Shown piece after piece: positions 17,583-26,675 of a stretch of DNA of 64,000 nucleotides. Both the position numbers and the translations under genes were made by a program. The notes under the pieces are model-generated. The model made no database searches. It was given only the letters and a program-made list of their open reading frames with translations, and had not been told where the DNA came from. The stretch comes from Philodulcilactobacillus myokonensis (GTDB lineage: Bacteria; Bacillota; Bacilli; Lactobacillales; Lactobacillaceae): positions 124,001 to 188,000 of the forward strand of contig NZ_BRPL01000004.1 in NCBI RefSeq assembly GCF_027923585.1. The letters run 5' to 3'. How positions within the stretch are numbered: position 1 is the stretch's first letter; every line of letters starts with the position of its first letter.

Positions 17583-18275
17583 ATGAAAATAGTTAGTTGG
17601 AATTGTGATGGTGGTTTTAGCGACAAATTTGACAATTTAATTAAAATTAAAGCTGATCTTTACTTAGTTCAAGAAGTAAATGAACGTAAAAAGAACAATT
17701 GGATTAATAATCCGAAATTTCCGATTAATAATTATTTATATTTAAGAAAAACAAATGGTAAATATCATGATTATAAGGGAGTACTTGCTTTTAGTTACTC
17801 TAAACACCGAATTAAAATTAATCGTCATTTAAATGATTTGAACATGCGTTATTATCAGTATTTTAATTTCAATCATTTTAGAATTTTAAATGTATGGACT
17901 CATCCAAATTATATTGAAAATTTAGTTAGCATTTTATTGTCTAACGAAAAAGAACTATTTAAGAATAATCATCTCTTAATTATGGGAGATTTTAATAGCA
18001 ATGTAATTTGGAATTATAAACATAAATTTAGTAACCAAAATAATTTTAATGATATAACGAGAAGACATGGGATTGTTAGTGCTTATCATTTAGTAAATAA
18101 AGAATCATTTGGTAATGAACATGATTTTACTTTCCGGATGTATAAACATTTTAATCAAAAATATCATATGGACTATGCATACGCAGCAAAAGATAAAATT
18201 GTTGATTTTAAAATTAATCATTCATTAGATGAAATTTCTGATCATTCTGTACTTCAAATTATACTAAAATTTTAG
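17583..18275 (+). CDS. Endonuclease/exonuclease/phosphatase family protein
   Basis: 230-aa metal-dependent phosphoesterase fold. Landmarks: SWNCDGGF (N at 7), LVQEVNE (catalytic Glu about 32), GDFNSN (about 139), HMDYAYA (about 197) and ISDHSVLQI at the end. It has no signal peptide, so a cytoplasmic nuclease or phosphodiesterase. Very AT-rich codon use. The last 4 nt overlap the convergent amidohydrolase gene. Confidence 0.87.
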   Translation: MKIVSWNCDGGFSDKFDNLIKIKADLYLVQEVNERKKNNWINNPKFPINNYLYLRKTNGKYHDYKGVLAFSYSKHRIKINRHLNDLNMRYYQYFNFNHFRILNVWTHPNYIENLVSILLSNEKELFKNNHLLIMGDFNSNVIWNYKHKFSNQNNFNDITRRHGIVSAYHLVNKESFGNEHDFTFRMYKHFNQKYHMDYAYAAKDKIVDFKINHSLDEISDHSVLQIILKF

Positions 18276-19462
18276 CATTCCTTAATACCCTTTTTATAAA
18301 CACCTAATCCCTTTTGTTGAATTGCTTTGACGTCTTTAAGTGGATCATGATCAAGCACTAAGAAGTCAGCGTTATATCCAGGTTTTAAAATTCCAATCTT
18401 TTCGTTAAACTGCTGACAACGTTCGATTAATTTAGCAGAATTAACATTGGCCTGCAATGCTTCAAAATTGCCAACTGCCATATATTTAACGAATAGTTCG
18501 AATTCCTTTGCAGTCGCATCAAAGTAAGTAAACGCGCAACCAGCATCTGTTCCAACTGTAACTGGAACACCACGATGCCAGGCATGTTTAATATTAGGAA
18601 TTAACATTGACCAACATTTCTTTAATTTATCTTTTTCCCATTTTGGAACCTTATTGGTGTTCATTGCCCAGTTACATTCTAAGGTAGAAGTCAAAAATGT
18701 TTTTTGCTTCAGCATTTCATCAATCTCTTCATCGTTAATTTCAAAGCCATGTTCGATTGAATCAACACCAGCTTCAATTGCGTTTTTAAGTCCAGGATTA
18801 GCTTCGGCATGGGATGCAACGATTAAACCTTTGTGATGAGCCTCTTCAACCGCCGTTTTCATATCCTCGATGCTTAATTGTGGATTAAACATGGAATCTT
18901 GTGGCGTAATGACTCCACCAGTTGCCATTACCTTAATCGCTTTTGCACCTTTTTTGATACCGACTCTGACATCATGTCTAATGGCATCAACAGAATCACA
19001 ATGATAACCCCAATTAGGTAAATCGGAGTGTCCACCTGTAATTCCAAATGGCTTTCCAGCTGGTAAAATCGTTGGCACATGTTTTAATTTGCCCTTAGCT
19101 CTTAATTTTTCTAGAACAATATCAATGTTATAGGTTGCCCCACAACCACGAATAGTTGTTACACCGGATTCTAATAATTCATGTAAATGGCGAATTGCTC
19201 TGACGGTTGATCTAATTTCATCAACATCAGTATCACCAGAAGGTGAATTAGGGTTAAAAGTGATATGGGTATGAACGTTAATCATTCCAGGCATGACATA
19301 TTTACCTTTTAAATTTACTTTAGATTTTATTTTAGGTTGATCTTGATTTCCAATTTCTTCAATCGTTCCTTTATCATTATCTACAACCATCCAGGCATGC
19401 TTTTTAATTTGATCGTCTTGACCGTTAAATAAATGAAAGTTAAAGTATAATGTTTTACTCAT
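18272..19462 (-). CDS. Metal-dependent amidohydrolase
   Basis: 396-aa TIM-barrel hydrolase of the imidazolonepropionase/prolidase-like group. Metal ligands are seen as INVHTHI (about residue 61), the carbamylated-lysine candidate in AIKVMATGG (about 176), SHAEAN (about 217), IEHGFE (about 237) and TVGTDAGC (about 306). Such enzymes cleave cyclic amides or acyl-amino acids. It is co-transcribed with a GltS-like permease just upstream, suggesting uptake followed by hydrolysis of one nitrogen compound. Confidence 0.88.
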   Translation of the reverse strand: MSKTLYFNFHLFNGQDDQIKKHAWMVVDNDKGTIEEIGNQDQPKIKSKVNLKGKYVMPGMINVHTHITFNPNSPSGDTDVDEIRSTVRAIRHLHELLESGVTTIRGCGATYNIDIVLEKLRAKGKLKHVPTILPAGKPFGITGGHSDLPNWGYHCDSVDAIRHDVRVGIKKGAKAIKVMATGGVITPQDSMFNPQLSIEDMKTAVEEAHHKGLIVASHAEANPGLKNAIEAGVDSIEHGFEINDEEIDEMLKQKTFLTSTLECNWAMNTNKVPKWEKDKLKKCWSMLIPNIKHAWHRGVPVTVGTDAGCAFTYFDATAKEFELFVKYMAVGNFEALQANVNSAKLIERCQQFNEKIGILKPGYNADFLVLDHDPLKDVKAIQQKGLGVYKKGIKEC

Positions 19463-19489
19463 GATGATTCACCCCATATTTTTTAATAA

Positions 19490-20653
19490 TTAAAGTAGTT
19501 TTAAGAAAATTGATGCAATAAAAACTGAAGCAACGGAAACGGTAGCAAATCCTCCCACTACCATTTTAGGCATCGTGTGATCCATGATGTATTGGTATTC
19601 ATCAACATTTGAAGCGACATTATGAGCTGCTTCTCTAGTGACAATGTAATCTGCTGGGAAACCAAATAATGCAGTTAACGCACATGCAAAAGCCATTGAT
19701 TTAGATAATCCCATTGGTTTTGCTAATAAGAAAGAAACCACAAACATTCCAAAAATTCCTAATGCAATCATTGTAATGATTGGAACTAACATTTTAGGTA
19801 AATTGGAAGGTTTAACAACGTTTAAATCTGAAAAAATGTAAATTAATTCTGCGTACAAGAACCAATTAAACACACCCGATTTTTCAAGAACATTACTTTC
19901 TAAAAGATGAGCTTGATGAGCAATTACCCCTAAAATCAATCCGATCACGTAAGGATTGATGACATTATGAATTAAATTGGAAATTTCAAATGAAATTAAT
20001 CCAATTAACAAAACTAGAAAAATATTGAAAGCAGCTGTCCGATATTTTTCAGGAATAAAAGGTTTTAAGGTGTCTTTCTGCTCAATTTTACTATGACTTC
20101 TAACATTTTGATTTGATCGAAAAATACCAATTAATCTTCGGTCTTCCTTTTTTAATAGAAAAGCAGTTAATGGATAGCCAATAATACTATGAACAACAAA
20201 CATTGAGGTCGGGAAAGCAATTAAATCCATGATATGTTGTGCTCTTAATCCATTTGCCATTAAGAATGCCGCAACAATGCCACCTGTTAATGGTGGAACA
20301 CTAGCAATGACTACTTTCCAGCGGAATAGTAATAAACCAATTCCTAGTGCTAAGATAATGGTGCCTAAAACTCCACAAAGAGCAATAACAACAACCTTCC
20401 ATTGATTAATTAGCGTTCTTAAATCCATTAATGTTCCCATGTGTACAATGATGGCTGACATTACAATTGTCATAAATATTGGATCAAAACTAGCAATTTG
20501 AACGATATTTTTTGGAAAAATAGTCCAATATCCAATTAAGAACATCATGGCAGTTACGAATACGGACGGAACATAGGCCTTAGTAAATTTAGAAATCCAT
20601 TCACCGACGAACAAACAAAACATTAATTCTGCTAACGCAAAAATATTAACCAT
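19490..20653 (-). CDS. Putative Na+-coupled permease, GltS-like
   Basis: About 387 aa with 10-12 membrane helices. Motifs resembling the glutamate:sodium symporter fold are PPLTGGIVAAFLMANG and, in the second half, MVVGGFATVSVASVFIA; each half contains a GG pair. I use ATG 20653 because AAGGAGGA lies just before it inside the longer frame (start 20674). It is 27 nt upstream of the amidohydrolase gene in one operon and may import that enzyme's substrate. Confidence 0.7.
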   Translation of the reverse strand: MVNIFALAELMFCLFVGEWISKFTKAYVPSVFVTAMMFLIGYWTIFPKNIVQIASFDPIFMTIVMSAIIVHMGTLMDLRTLINQWKVVVIALCGVLGTIILALGIGLLLFRWKVVIASVPPLTGGIVAAFLMANGLRAQHIMDLIAFPTSMFVVHSIIGYPLTAFLLKKEDRRLIGIFRSNQNVRSHSKIEQKDTLKPFIPEKYRTAAFNIFLVLLIGLISFEISNLIHNVINPYVIGLILGVIAHQAHLLESNVLEKSGVFNWFLYAELIYIFSDLNVVKPSNLPKMLVPIITMIALGIFGMFVVSFLLAKPMGLSKSMAFACALTALFGFPADYIVTREAAHNVASNVDEYQYIMDHTMPKMVVGGFATVSVASVFIASIFLKLL

Positions 20654-20865
20654 TATTGATTTCCTCCTTACCAATATCCATAAGGGATTATTAACAAATT
20701 ACATACTTTAATCACACTTCTCCTTTTATCATTCGTATTTATCAAATAAATAAATGTATTTTAATATTAATGTTTATATATATTTATGATAATACGAATT
20801 AAATTAATGTAATTATATATTATATTAGATAATAATGTCAATACTAATCGAATTTTAATTTAATG

Positions 20866-20905
20866 AATAATAAAACCATATTTTTTAAATATGGTTTTAT
20901 TTTGT
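20866..20905. terminator. Hairpin downstream of pepT
   Basis: 15-bp perfect arms (20869-20883, 20887-20901; core AAACCATATTT) with a 3-nt loop and T-rich flanks; it ends the pepT transcript. Confidence 0.8.
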
Positions 20906-20945
20906 TTATTATGTTAATGTAACTTTTGACAATTAACAAAATTAT

Positions 20946-22187
20946 TTAATTTTCAGCATGAAGCTTTAAAATATTAATTACAACTTCAGCCAATTTTTCC
21001 ATTCCTTCAACGCTAACGTATTCATAAGGTCCATGGAAATTTCCACCAGCGTTAAATAAATTGGGCGTTGGAATCCCCTTTGGTGTAATGAAATTTCCAT
21101 CGGTCCCACCACGAAATGGTTGAACATTTGGTTTTAATCCTGATTGTTTATAAGCTTTTAAAGCCAGTTCAATAATCATAGGATACTTCTTAATTACATC
21201 CCCAATATTATGGTACTGTTCTACTAATTTTAAATGAATTCGTGGTTTTTGATATCGACAATTAATATTATTAATGATTAATTTCAAATATTTTTCCTTA
21301 TTATGAAATTGTTTTGTATCGAAATCCCTCAAAATAAGTTTTAATCTAGCGTGTTCGACCGTTCCATCAGCGTGGGTGATTAAATGAAATCCATCATAAT
21401 TCTTACTGTACCGTGGCACATCATAATGATCCAATTTATCAATTAACTCGTGCATTAAAGCAATTGCACTAACCATCGTTCCGCAAGAGCTTCCCGGATG
21501 AACTGTCGTCCCTTGAAAAGTGATTTCAGCTTGGGAAGCATTAAAAGTTTGGTACTTAAAATCACCTGGTGCACCATTATCCAACGTATAAGCAAATTTA
21601 GTATTAAATTTCTTGGCGTCGAATTTTTTAGCACCACGACCGATTTCTTCATCAGGACCAAATGCAATTTTAAACGGGCCATGTTTAATTTCAGGATGTG
21701 CTTTTAAGCTCTTTAGAGCACCAATTAAAGCAGCGATGCCCGCCTTATCATCCGCTCCCAACAAAGTGGTTCCATCACTAGTAATCAATGTTTGACCTTT
21801 AAATTGATTTAATGCCGGAAATTCATCTGGATCCAAAATCAGGTGTCGATCTTGGTTAATCAATAATTTCTGACCGTCATAATTATGATGAACTTCTGGA
21901 TTCAAATTATCAGCTGGAAAATCGGCCGTATCTAAATGCGCAATAAAACCAATCGGTGAAACTTGATGTTTAATATTACTAGGCACACTAATTGTGACGT
22001 AACCATTAGCTTGATCATACTCAACATCTCTGATTCCCAATTGATTTAAATCATCCATAATCACATGAGCTAATGTAACCTGCCCCCTTGTCGTTGGCGT
22101 TGTCTTACTATTTGGATCGGAACGCGTATTGATTCGACAATACTTGATAAATAATTTTTGAATTAATGCGGTATCAATTGATGACAT
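20946..22187 (-). CDS. pepT: Peptidase T (tripeptide aminopeptidase)
   Basis: Dizinc M20 aminopeptidase releasing the N-terminal residue from tripeptides. 413 aa with metal/active residues in AHLDTAD (about 84), GADDKAGI (about 145), PDEEIGRGA (about 177) and FRGGTDGNF (about 357). Ribosome site AGAAGGAG precedes the ATG. A complete T-box leader lies upstream with no gene between, so transcription should rise when a particular tRNA is uncharged, an unusual control for a peptidase. Confidence 0.95.
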   Translation of the reverse strand: MSSIDTALIQKLFIKYCRINTRSDPNSKTTPTTRGQVTLAHVIMDDLNQLGIRDVEYDQANGYVTISVPSNIKHQVSPIGFIAHLDTADFPADNLNPEVHHNYDGQKLLINQDRHLILDPDEFPALNQFKGQTLITSDGTTLLGADDKAGIAALIGALKSLKAHPEIKHGPFKIAFGPDEEIGRGAKKFDAKKFNTKFAYTLDNGAPGDFKYQTFNASQAEITFQGTTVHPGSSCGTMVSAIALMHELIDKLDHYDVPRYSKNYDGFHLITHADGTVEHARLKLILRDFDTKQFHNKEKYLKLIINNINCRYQKPRIHLKLVEQYHNIGDVIKKYPMIIELALKAYKQSGLKPNVQPFRGGTDGNFITPKGIPTPNLFNAGGNFHGPYEYVSVEGMEKLAEVVINILKLHAEN

Positions 22188-22277
22188 TATTAATGACTCC
22201 TTCTATTTTGCATATTTAACATCATGAAGAAAACACTTTACCCAATTTTCATTATCAAATCTCCCCTTTGATAAAAT

Positions 22278-22525
22278 AAAAAAAGCATCCACCCTTTCAA
22301 TCGAAAGGGCGAATGCTTCGCTGTGCCACCTTTATTCATAGGTTATTAAATAACCTATCTCATTTCAGAACAAATCATCTTATTCCTAGCGCGATATCGG
22401 GCGCACCCGTTGTAGTTTTCGCTACCCATAAACTCAAAGACCATTTCAAATGCTGTCAATCACTTGTTTCCACTAATCACAAGCTCGCTGATCATTTCCA
22501 ACATCTTACTTATCTCTTCATTGCT
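22278..22525 (-). promoter_or_regulatory. T-box riboswitch upstream of pepT
   Basis: On the minus strand: stem I with AGTAAGATG and the conserved AGCGAGC, T-box core AAGGTGGCACAGCG (plus strand 22319-22330 covers GGTGGCACAGCG) and a terminator AGCATTCGCCCTTT/AAAGGGTGGATGCT with T7 (22278-22317). Aligned to the two Arg leaders of this window, the specifier falls on AUG (22442-22444; context GAA-AUG-GUC). The core reads UGGC, which predicts a tRNA with G73 and does not fit ordinary tRNA-Met (A73). A one-base shift would read AAU (Asn, G73). Confidence 0.88.
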
Positions 22526-22547
22526 TAATTAATATTTCATTAATTTT

Positions 22548-22575
22548 ATTATAATTTAATTATAATAAATGTCAA
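22548..22575 (-). promoter_or_regulatory. Promoter of the pepT T-box transcript
   Basis: Minus-strand TTGACA (22570-22575), 16-nt spacer, TATAAT (22548-22553): both consensus hexamers perfect. Transcription would start near 22541, at the foot of the T-box. Confidence 0.85.
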
Positions 22576-22583
22576 ACAACATC

Positions 22584-23525
22584 CTATTCATCAACATATT
22601 CTTTAATATGATTAACTTTATCCTGGATGAATTTTGCTGAATCTGCCAATTTTTGTTGTTCACTATCGGTAAGATCAATGTGCACTTGTTCGATTAACCC
22701 GTTACGACCCAGAATAATTGGGTATGACATATAAGTATCATATTTATAACGGTAATTAGAAACGGGAACTTCAGTTCTAGCATCGTTCATGACAATGTTA
22801 ATCAGTTTGCAAGCTGCTGAAGCAATTGCATAGTTAGTGTAGTGTTTCCCTGCAAAAACGGTATATCCTCCAACTCGAACAGATTGTTCAACTTTTTTAA
22901 TTGGGAAGTGGTAAGCTTCAGCCATTTCAACCACTGGCTGATCCTTCACTTTAATTGTCGACCAAGCTGAAAATTGGGAATTACCGTGTTCGCCCATGTT
23001 ATATCCACTCACTGACCTTGGATCAACATGAAATGCTTCATCCACTGCTCGTTTCATTCGTGCGGAATCGAGCATTGTTCCTGTTCCAATTACTTTATGC
23101 TTCGGAAATTCTGAATACCTTTGAAAAATAGTTGTCATCACATCACAAGGATTAGTAATCACAATCACAACGCCATGAAATCCAGCTTCCTTAACTTTTT
23201 TAGCAGCATCTTTCACTTCAGGTATGTTCAGCCTGAATTCGACAAACCGATCACCATAATGTTTTGGATCCAATTGGGCTTTAATATGACCAATTGAACA
23301 AATCACGATATCAGCATCACCCAATGCAGAATAATCATTCACGTAAATATTAGTATGATAATCAAGATTGGCTTGAGCATCCCGAAAATCCAATGCATCC
23401 GCAATTAACTTATCCTTATTTTTATCAATCAAAACCAAATCATCTGCGTAGCCATTATGAACAATGCAATGTGCGATGGTGGAACCAACGTGTCCCATTC
23501 CAATAATGCCAATTCTTCTAGTCAT
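22584..23525 (-). CDS. L-2-hydroxyisocaproate dehydrogenase (L-LDH family)
   Basis: NADH-dependent reduction of branched-chain 2-oxo acids to L-2-hydroxy acids; relative of L-lactate dehydrogenase. The sequence follows the known HicDH closely: GIIGMGHVGS (NAD site), DRFVEFRL (substrate Arg region), ITNPCDVMT, IGTGTMLDSARM and the catalytic GYNMGEHGNSQ. ATG 23525 is chosen since GGAGGAAA lies inside the longer frame starting 23540. 313 aa. It recycles NADH and forms flavour hydroxy acids from leucine. Confidence 0.9.
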   Translation of the reverse strand: MTRRIGIIGMGHVGSTIAHCIVHNGYADDLVLIDKNKDKLIADALDFRDAQANLDYHTNIYVNDYSALGDADIVICSIGHIKAQLDPKHYGDRFVEFRLNIPEVKDAAKKVKEAGFHGVVIVITNPCDVMTTIFQRYSEFPKHKVIGTGTMLDSARMKRAVDEAFHVDPRSVSGYNMGEHGNSQFSAWSTIKVKDQPVVEMAEAYHFPIKKVEQSVRVGGYTVFAGKHYTNYAIASAACKLINIVMNDARTEVPVSNYRYKYDTYMSYPIILGRNGLIEQVHIDLTDSEQQKLADSAKFIQDKVNHIKEYVDE

Positions 23526-23582
23526 TTTAATTTCCTCCATTCAAAGTAATCATCATTAGTAATTCATATCATGTCAAAACAA

Positions 23583-23611
23583 AAAGCCTCACAGTTGATT
23601 TAACTGTGAGG
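23583..23611 (-). terminator. Hairpin between yhaM-like gene and hicDH
   Basis: Perfect 10-bp arms CCTCACAGTT/AACTGTGAGG (23587-23596, 23602-23611) followed on the minus strand by CTTTTT. Confidence 0.85.
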
Positions 23612-23895
23612 TTGATTATTCAAGTAGATTTGATTTAAGATCCACACAGTTAATTCATTTTTTATCTGTGTGAAAGTCAATTAATAAGCAAGATTAAAGT
23701 TGATTAGATTCACACAGATTTTATAATTAATAAAAATAAGTGTAAATCTAATAATTGATTGTTATTAACAACCGTAATATACCTATTCATAATCAAATTT
23801 CCTTTTTATTTCTAATTTAATTCTAATGATTAATTCATAATATACTACTTAATCATAATGAATGCAATTCATTTTGAAAAATATATTAAAAATAT
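23612..23895. other. Gene-free stretch with CACACAG repeats
   Basis: No gene. CACACAG occurs at 23643 and 23711 and inverted (CTGTGTG) at 23666; the first pair could fold. The rest is AT-rich. It separates the HicDH promoter region from the upstream gene. Confidence 0.5.
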
Positions 23896-24912
23896 TTAGT
23901 CCCGTTTCAAAGATCCATCCGGATTTTCCGGTTTCTTAAACGGTGTGACGTTTTGTAAGCCAAAATTACGATTGCCTAATGTATTCGCATCCTGATCAAC
24001 ATACGCTTCTTCAAACATTTCCATGTGAGAGTCCATTAGATCAATTAAATGCACTAACATCGCATCTTCGGTTGCTGGAACGACCGGACTGCCCCATTCT
24101 TTTCTACCATGGTGAGCTAAAATGATGTGCCGCAATAATTCAATTGATTCCTGGTGTGAATCAATTCCGTTTTGATCGCATGCTTCTTTGATCCAATCAA
24201 AACAAATCGTAATATGGCTGCTTAAAGTTCCCAAAATGGTATAATCAGGATTTTCAGCGGTTCCCATTTCCTTGGTTTTACCAATATCATGCAAAATAAT
24301 GGCAGCCCGATCCATATTTATATCCACATGGTGGTACAGTGGTTTGCCAATTTTAGGATTTTGAAGACGATTTAAATCTTTTAACATTCGATATTCATGA
24401 TAAGCTAACCCACCTAGAAAACTATGGTGCATCGATTTTGCAGCGGGATGGGCAAGAAAATCATGCGCATAATGCTTCATAATATAATTAATAATTATAT
24501 CAAATTCTGGGTATACTTTTTTAATTTCTTTCAATTGTTTTTGAAAATAATCTCGCATCACTTTTGAAGAAACTGGGGCATGAACTAAATATGTTCCGGA
24601 CCACGTTGATTTATCATCATTTTGGCGTTCAACCACCTTAATATTCTTCATATCGTTAACAGTCAGTTGAAGTTGATCGTTAAATGGATTTACATCGGCA
24701 TCTTTAATTGCCAGCACTTTTCCCTTCGCGCTCGATAATTGGATTCCTTGTTGCTCAGTAACTTTCCAAACCATCATGTGATTAAGGTGATGACCATCCT
24801 GAATTTGTAAATGGGCAAATAAATCGCCATCTTTTTTCCGCTTAATTTGAACTTCTTTTAGGAGTGCCTTTCCTGTAAAACGCACACCCGCTTTTAAATC
24901 TTTTAATTGCAA
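23896..24912 (-). CDS. yhaM: 3'-5' exoribonuclease YhaM family protein
   Basis: RNA-processing nuclease with two domains: an N-terminal OB-fold (residues about 10-90, FTGKALLKEVQIKRKKDGDLFAHLQIQDG cut across strands) and a C-terminal HD domain with MHHSFLGGLAYHE, ILHDIGKTKE (HD pair) and HHGRKEWGSP. 338 aa is close to the usual 314. It is monocistronic, with the ATG behind AAAGAAGGAAA. Likely acts in mRNA 3' end trimming. Confidence 0.9.
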   Translation of the reverse strand: MQLKDLKAGVRFTGKALLKEVQIKRKKDGDLFAHLQIQDGHHLNHMMVWKVTEQQGIQLSSAKGKVLAIKDADVNPFNDQLQLTVNDMKNIKVVERQNDDKSTWSGTYLVHAPVSSKVMRDYFQKQLKEIKKVYPEFDIIINYIMKHYAHDFLAHPAAKSMHHSFLGGLAYHEYRMLKDLNRLQNPKIGKPLYHHVDINMDRAAIILHDIGKTKEMGTAENPDYTILGTLSSHITICFDWIKEACDQNGIDSHQESIELLRHIILAHHGRKEWGSPVVPATEDAMLVHLIDLMDSHMEMFEEAYVDQDANTLGNRNFGLQNVTPFKKPENPDGSLKRD

Positions 24913-24971
24913 AGTATTTTCCTTCTTTAAAATTATTTTATGTATAATCTGATTGTATCATGGAATCATCA

Positions 24972-25007
24972 AAAATCCCTTAACTAAAAAATTAACTAAG
25001 GGATTTT
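24972..25007. terminator. Bidirectional terminator after pnuC
   Basis: Arms AAAATCCCTTA/TAAGGGATTTT (24972-24982, 24997-25007), extended by AACT pairs, with A/T runs outside, between pnuC and yhaM. Confidence 0.85.
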
Positions 25008-25027
25008 AATAATTTATTCAAATTAAT

Positions 25028-25825
25028 TTAACTTTGGTGGCTTAATTTCTTTTCCCATACGTACCAACCGTAAAAAGCATTGATGGTGCATAAAAGCCAG
25101 AACATTGCAACAATCGGATTAAAGTTTACAACCCATAAAATAGTTTCAATTCCATTACCAATGATCCACATAATAAACTGTGGGGTTCCATAACGGGTAA
25201 TCAGAAGAAATTGAGCGACAACGTTCGTTACCGTACTTAATGCATCTAACCAGGGATGGGGATCTAACGTTGCTGACAAAAATGGAACATGCATTAGAAA
25301 CATTGCCATTAATAACCAGGCAATCACAGTAAAGATAAGCAAAAATATCCAACCAGTACCTGACATTTGTTTAACCTGAACGGTATTGACATTCTTAGCC
25401 CCGGCCATTTCATTCTTACTGTACCAAAGATATATCCCAATAAATTGGGTAACCAAAAATAAAAGATTCAAATATACTTCACCATATAAATGGCTATCAT
25501 ATGATACCCAAATGTAAGCAATGTTATTAATGATTCCCCAGAAATAATTACTGATTAAACCATCGGCATCGGCAACAACTGAAAAAATTTCCGTTATCCC
25601 GGCAATTAGGCTTAAAACTGGAATCAATGAGAAATCCGGTGCAAATTGAAATTTCCCGTTTGCAAATACAATCAAGAAAGAAGCAACTTCAACTAGTTGT
25701 AAAACCCATAGGTAGATACTACGGCTTTTTTTCATTCGAAAGATTTCCGAAAAAATTTCTTTGGGACTAAAAGTTAACTTCATTCCTCGACTAAAAACAT
25801 CCAACTTACTTAAATTATTGTTCAA
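25028..25825 (-). CDS. pnuC: Nicotinamide riboside transporter PnuC
   Basis: Seven-helix membrane facilitator for nicotinamide riboside, feeding NAD synthesis. Family marks: LIAGITEIFSVVADADG, YFWGIINNIAYIWVSYDSHLYGEVYLNLLFL and the C-terminal WLLCTINAFYGWYVWEK. 265 aa is typical. The gene is alone between terminators; no riboswitch was recognised upstream (25826-26074). Uptake by PnuC suggests the cell salvages the vitamin rather than making it. Confidence 0.92.
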   Translation of the reverse strand: MNNNLSKLDVFSRGMKLTFSPKEIFSEIFRMKKSRSIYLWVLQLVEVASFLIVFANGKFQFAPDFSLIPVLSLIAGITEIFSVVADADGLISNYFWGIINNIAYIWVSYDSHLYGEVYLNLLFLVTQFIGIYLWYSKNEMAGAKNVNTVQVKQMSGTGWIFLLIFTVIAWLLMAMFLMHVPFLSATLDPHPWLDALSTVTNVVAQFLLITRYGTPQFIMWIIGNGIETILWVVNFNPIVAMFWLLCTINAFYGWYVWEKKLSHQS

Positions 25826-26074
25826 ATTTGCTAGCTCCCATCATAAGCTAAACTCATCACTGTACTGTAAATATTATCAATTAACCTAAGAAGTACCATC
25901 CCATTCGGTTTTTAATTATATTTAATCATAAAAGTGGCTTTAAATCAATTAATCCTTAATTAAATCCTAATATTAAAATTAATCTAGATTTAAATAATTA
26001 AGGTAGCCATTCAAATTAAATTAAACACTTCCACTTTAAATATGATAAAATAATGAGTAATACTTAAAAAAGAG

Positions 26075-26623
26075 ATGAAGTTTATGCTTTCTTTATGTCA
26101 GTTTAACCTCTCCAATCACCACATTAAAATTGAATTTCCGGAAATGAGTCATGCCCACGTGTTATATGAAGAAATTGCTAAGGATCGCAATGAATTACAA
26201 CGCTTTCTACCGTGGGCAAACTTTATGAAATCTGAACAGGATGAAATGGATTTTCTAGAACAGTGCCGTGGTGATATTGCCAAAGGAAAGGGATTCCCAT
26301 TTGTCATTTTATGTGATGGGACTCCAGCGGGAATGATTGATCTACATAATATTAACTACAACAATTCCAAAGCAGAGGTTGGTTATTGGTTATTCAGTGG
26401 TTTTCAAGGGATGGGAATTGTTACCCAGTCACTTAAAATGATGATTCAAAATATTCAAGAAGAACTTCATTTTCATAAATACGTTGTTTTGGCCGATGTT
26501 AAAAATAAAGCCAGTCAAAACATCCCGTTAAGATTAGGTTTTAAATACGAAGCTACCCTAAAGGATTATTTATATCATCATAACCGTTTTCATGATTTAA
26601 ATGCATTTATTAAATTATTTTAA
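26075..26623 (+). CDS. GNAT acetyltransferase, RimJ/RimL type
   Basis: 182 aa. The fold is seen as a beta strand KIEFPEMSHAHVLYEEIAKDRNEL, then WANFMKSE, GMIDLHNINYNNSKAEVGYWLFSGFQGMGIVTQS (acetyl-CoA pyrophosphate region QGMGIV) and the closing LRLGFKYEATLKDY. Members acetylate the N-terminus of ribosomal proteins or detoxify. ATG 26084 is a possible alternative start. Confidence 0.88.
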   Translation: MKFMLSLCQFNLSNHHIKIEFPEMSHAHVLYEEIAKDRNELQRFLPWANFMKSEQDEMDFLEQCRGDIAKGKGFPFVILCDGTPAGMIDLHNINYNNSKAEVGYWLFSGFQGMGIVTQSLKMMIQNIQEELHFHKYVVLADVKNKASQNIPLRLGFKYEATLKDYLYHHNRFHDLNAFIKLF

Positions 26624-26627
26624 ATAA

Positions 26628-26661
26628 AAAAAGCAGGATTGAAATTAATCAATCCTGTTTT
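26628..26661. terminator. Bidirectional terminator
   Basis: Arms CAGGATTGA/TCAATCCTG (26634-26642, 26649-26657) with A-run before and T-run after, between convergent genes. Confidence 0.9.
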
Positions 26662-26675
26662 AAGTTTAAATCCAG

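Noticed and set aside
21455-21795. Several open frames of 60-75 codons on both strands inside pepT
   Set aside because: Shadows of the pepT coding sequence, without ribosome sites or recognisable products.
23643-23717. Three CACACAG/CTGTGTG copies, considered as a CRISPR-like or iteron array
   Set aside because: Only seven bases each, mixed orientation and uneven spacing; insufficient for either.
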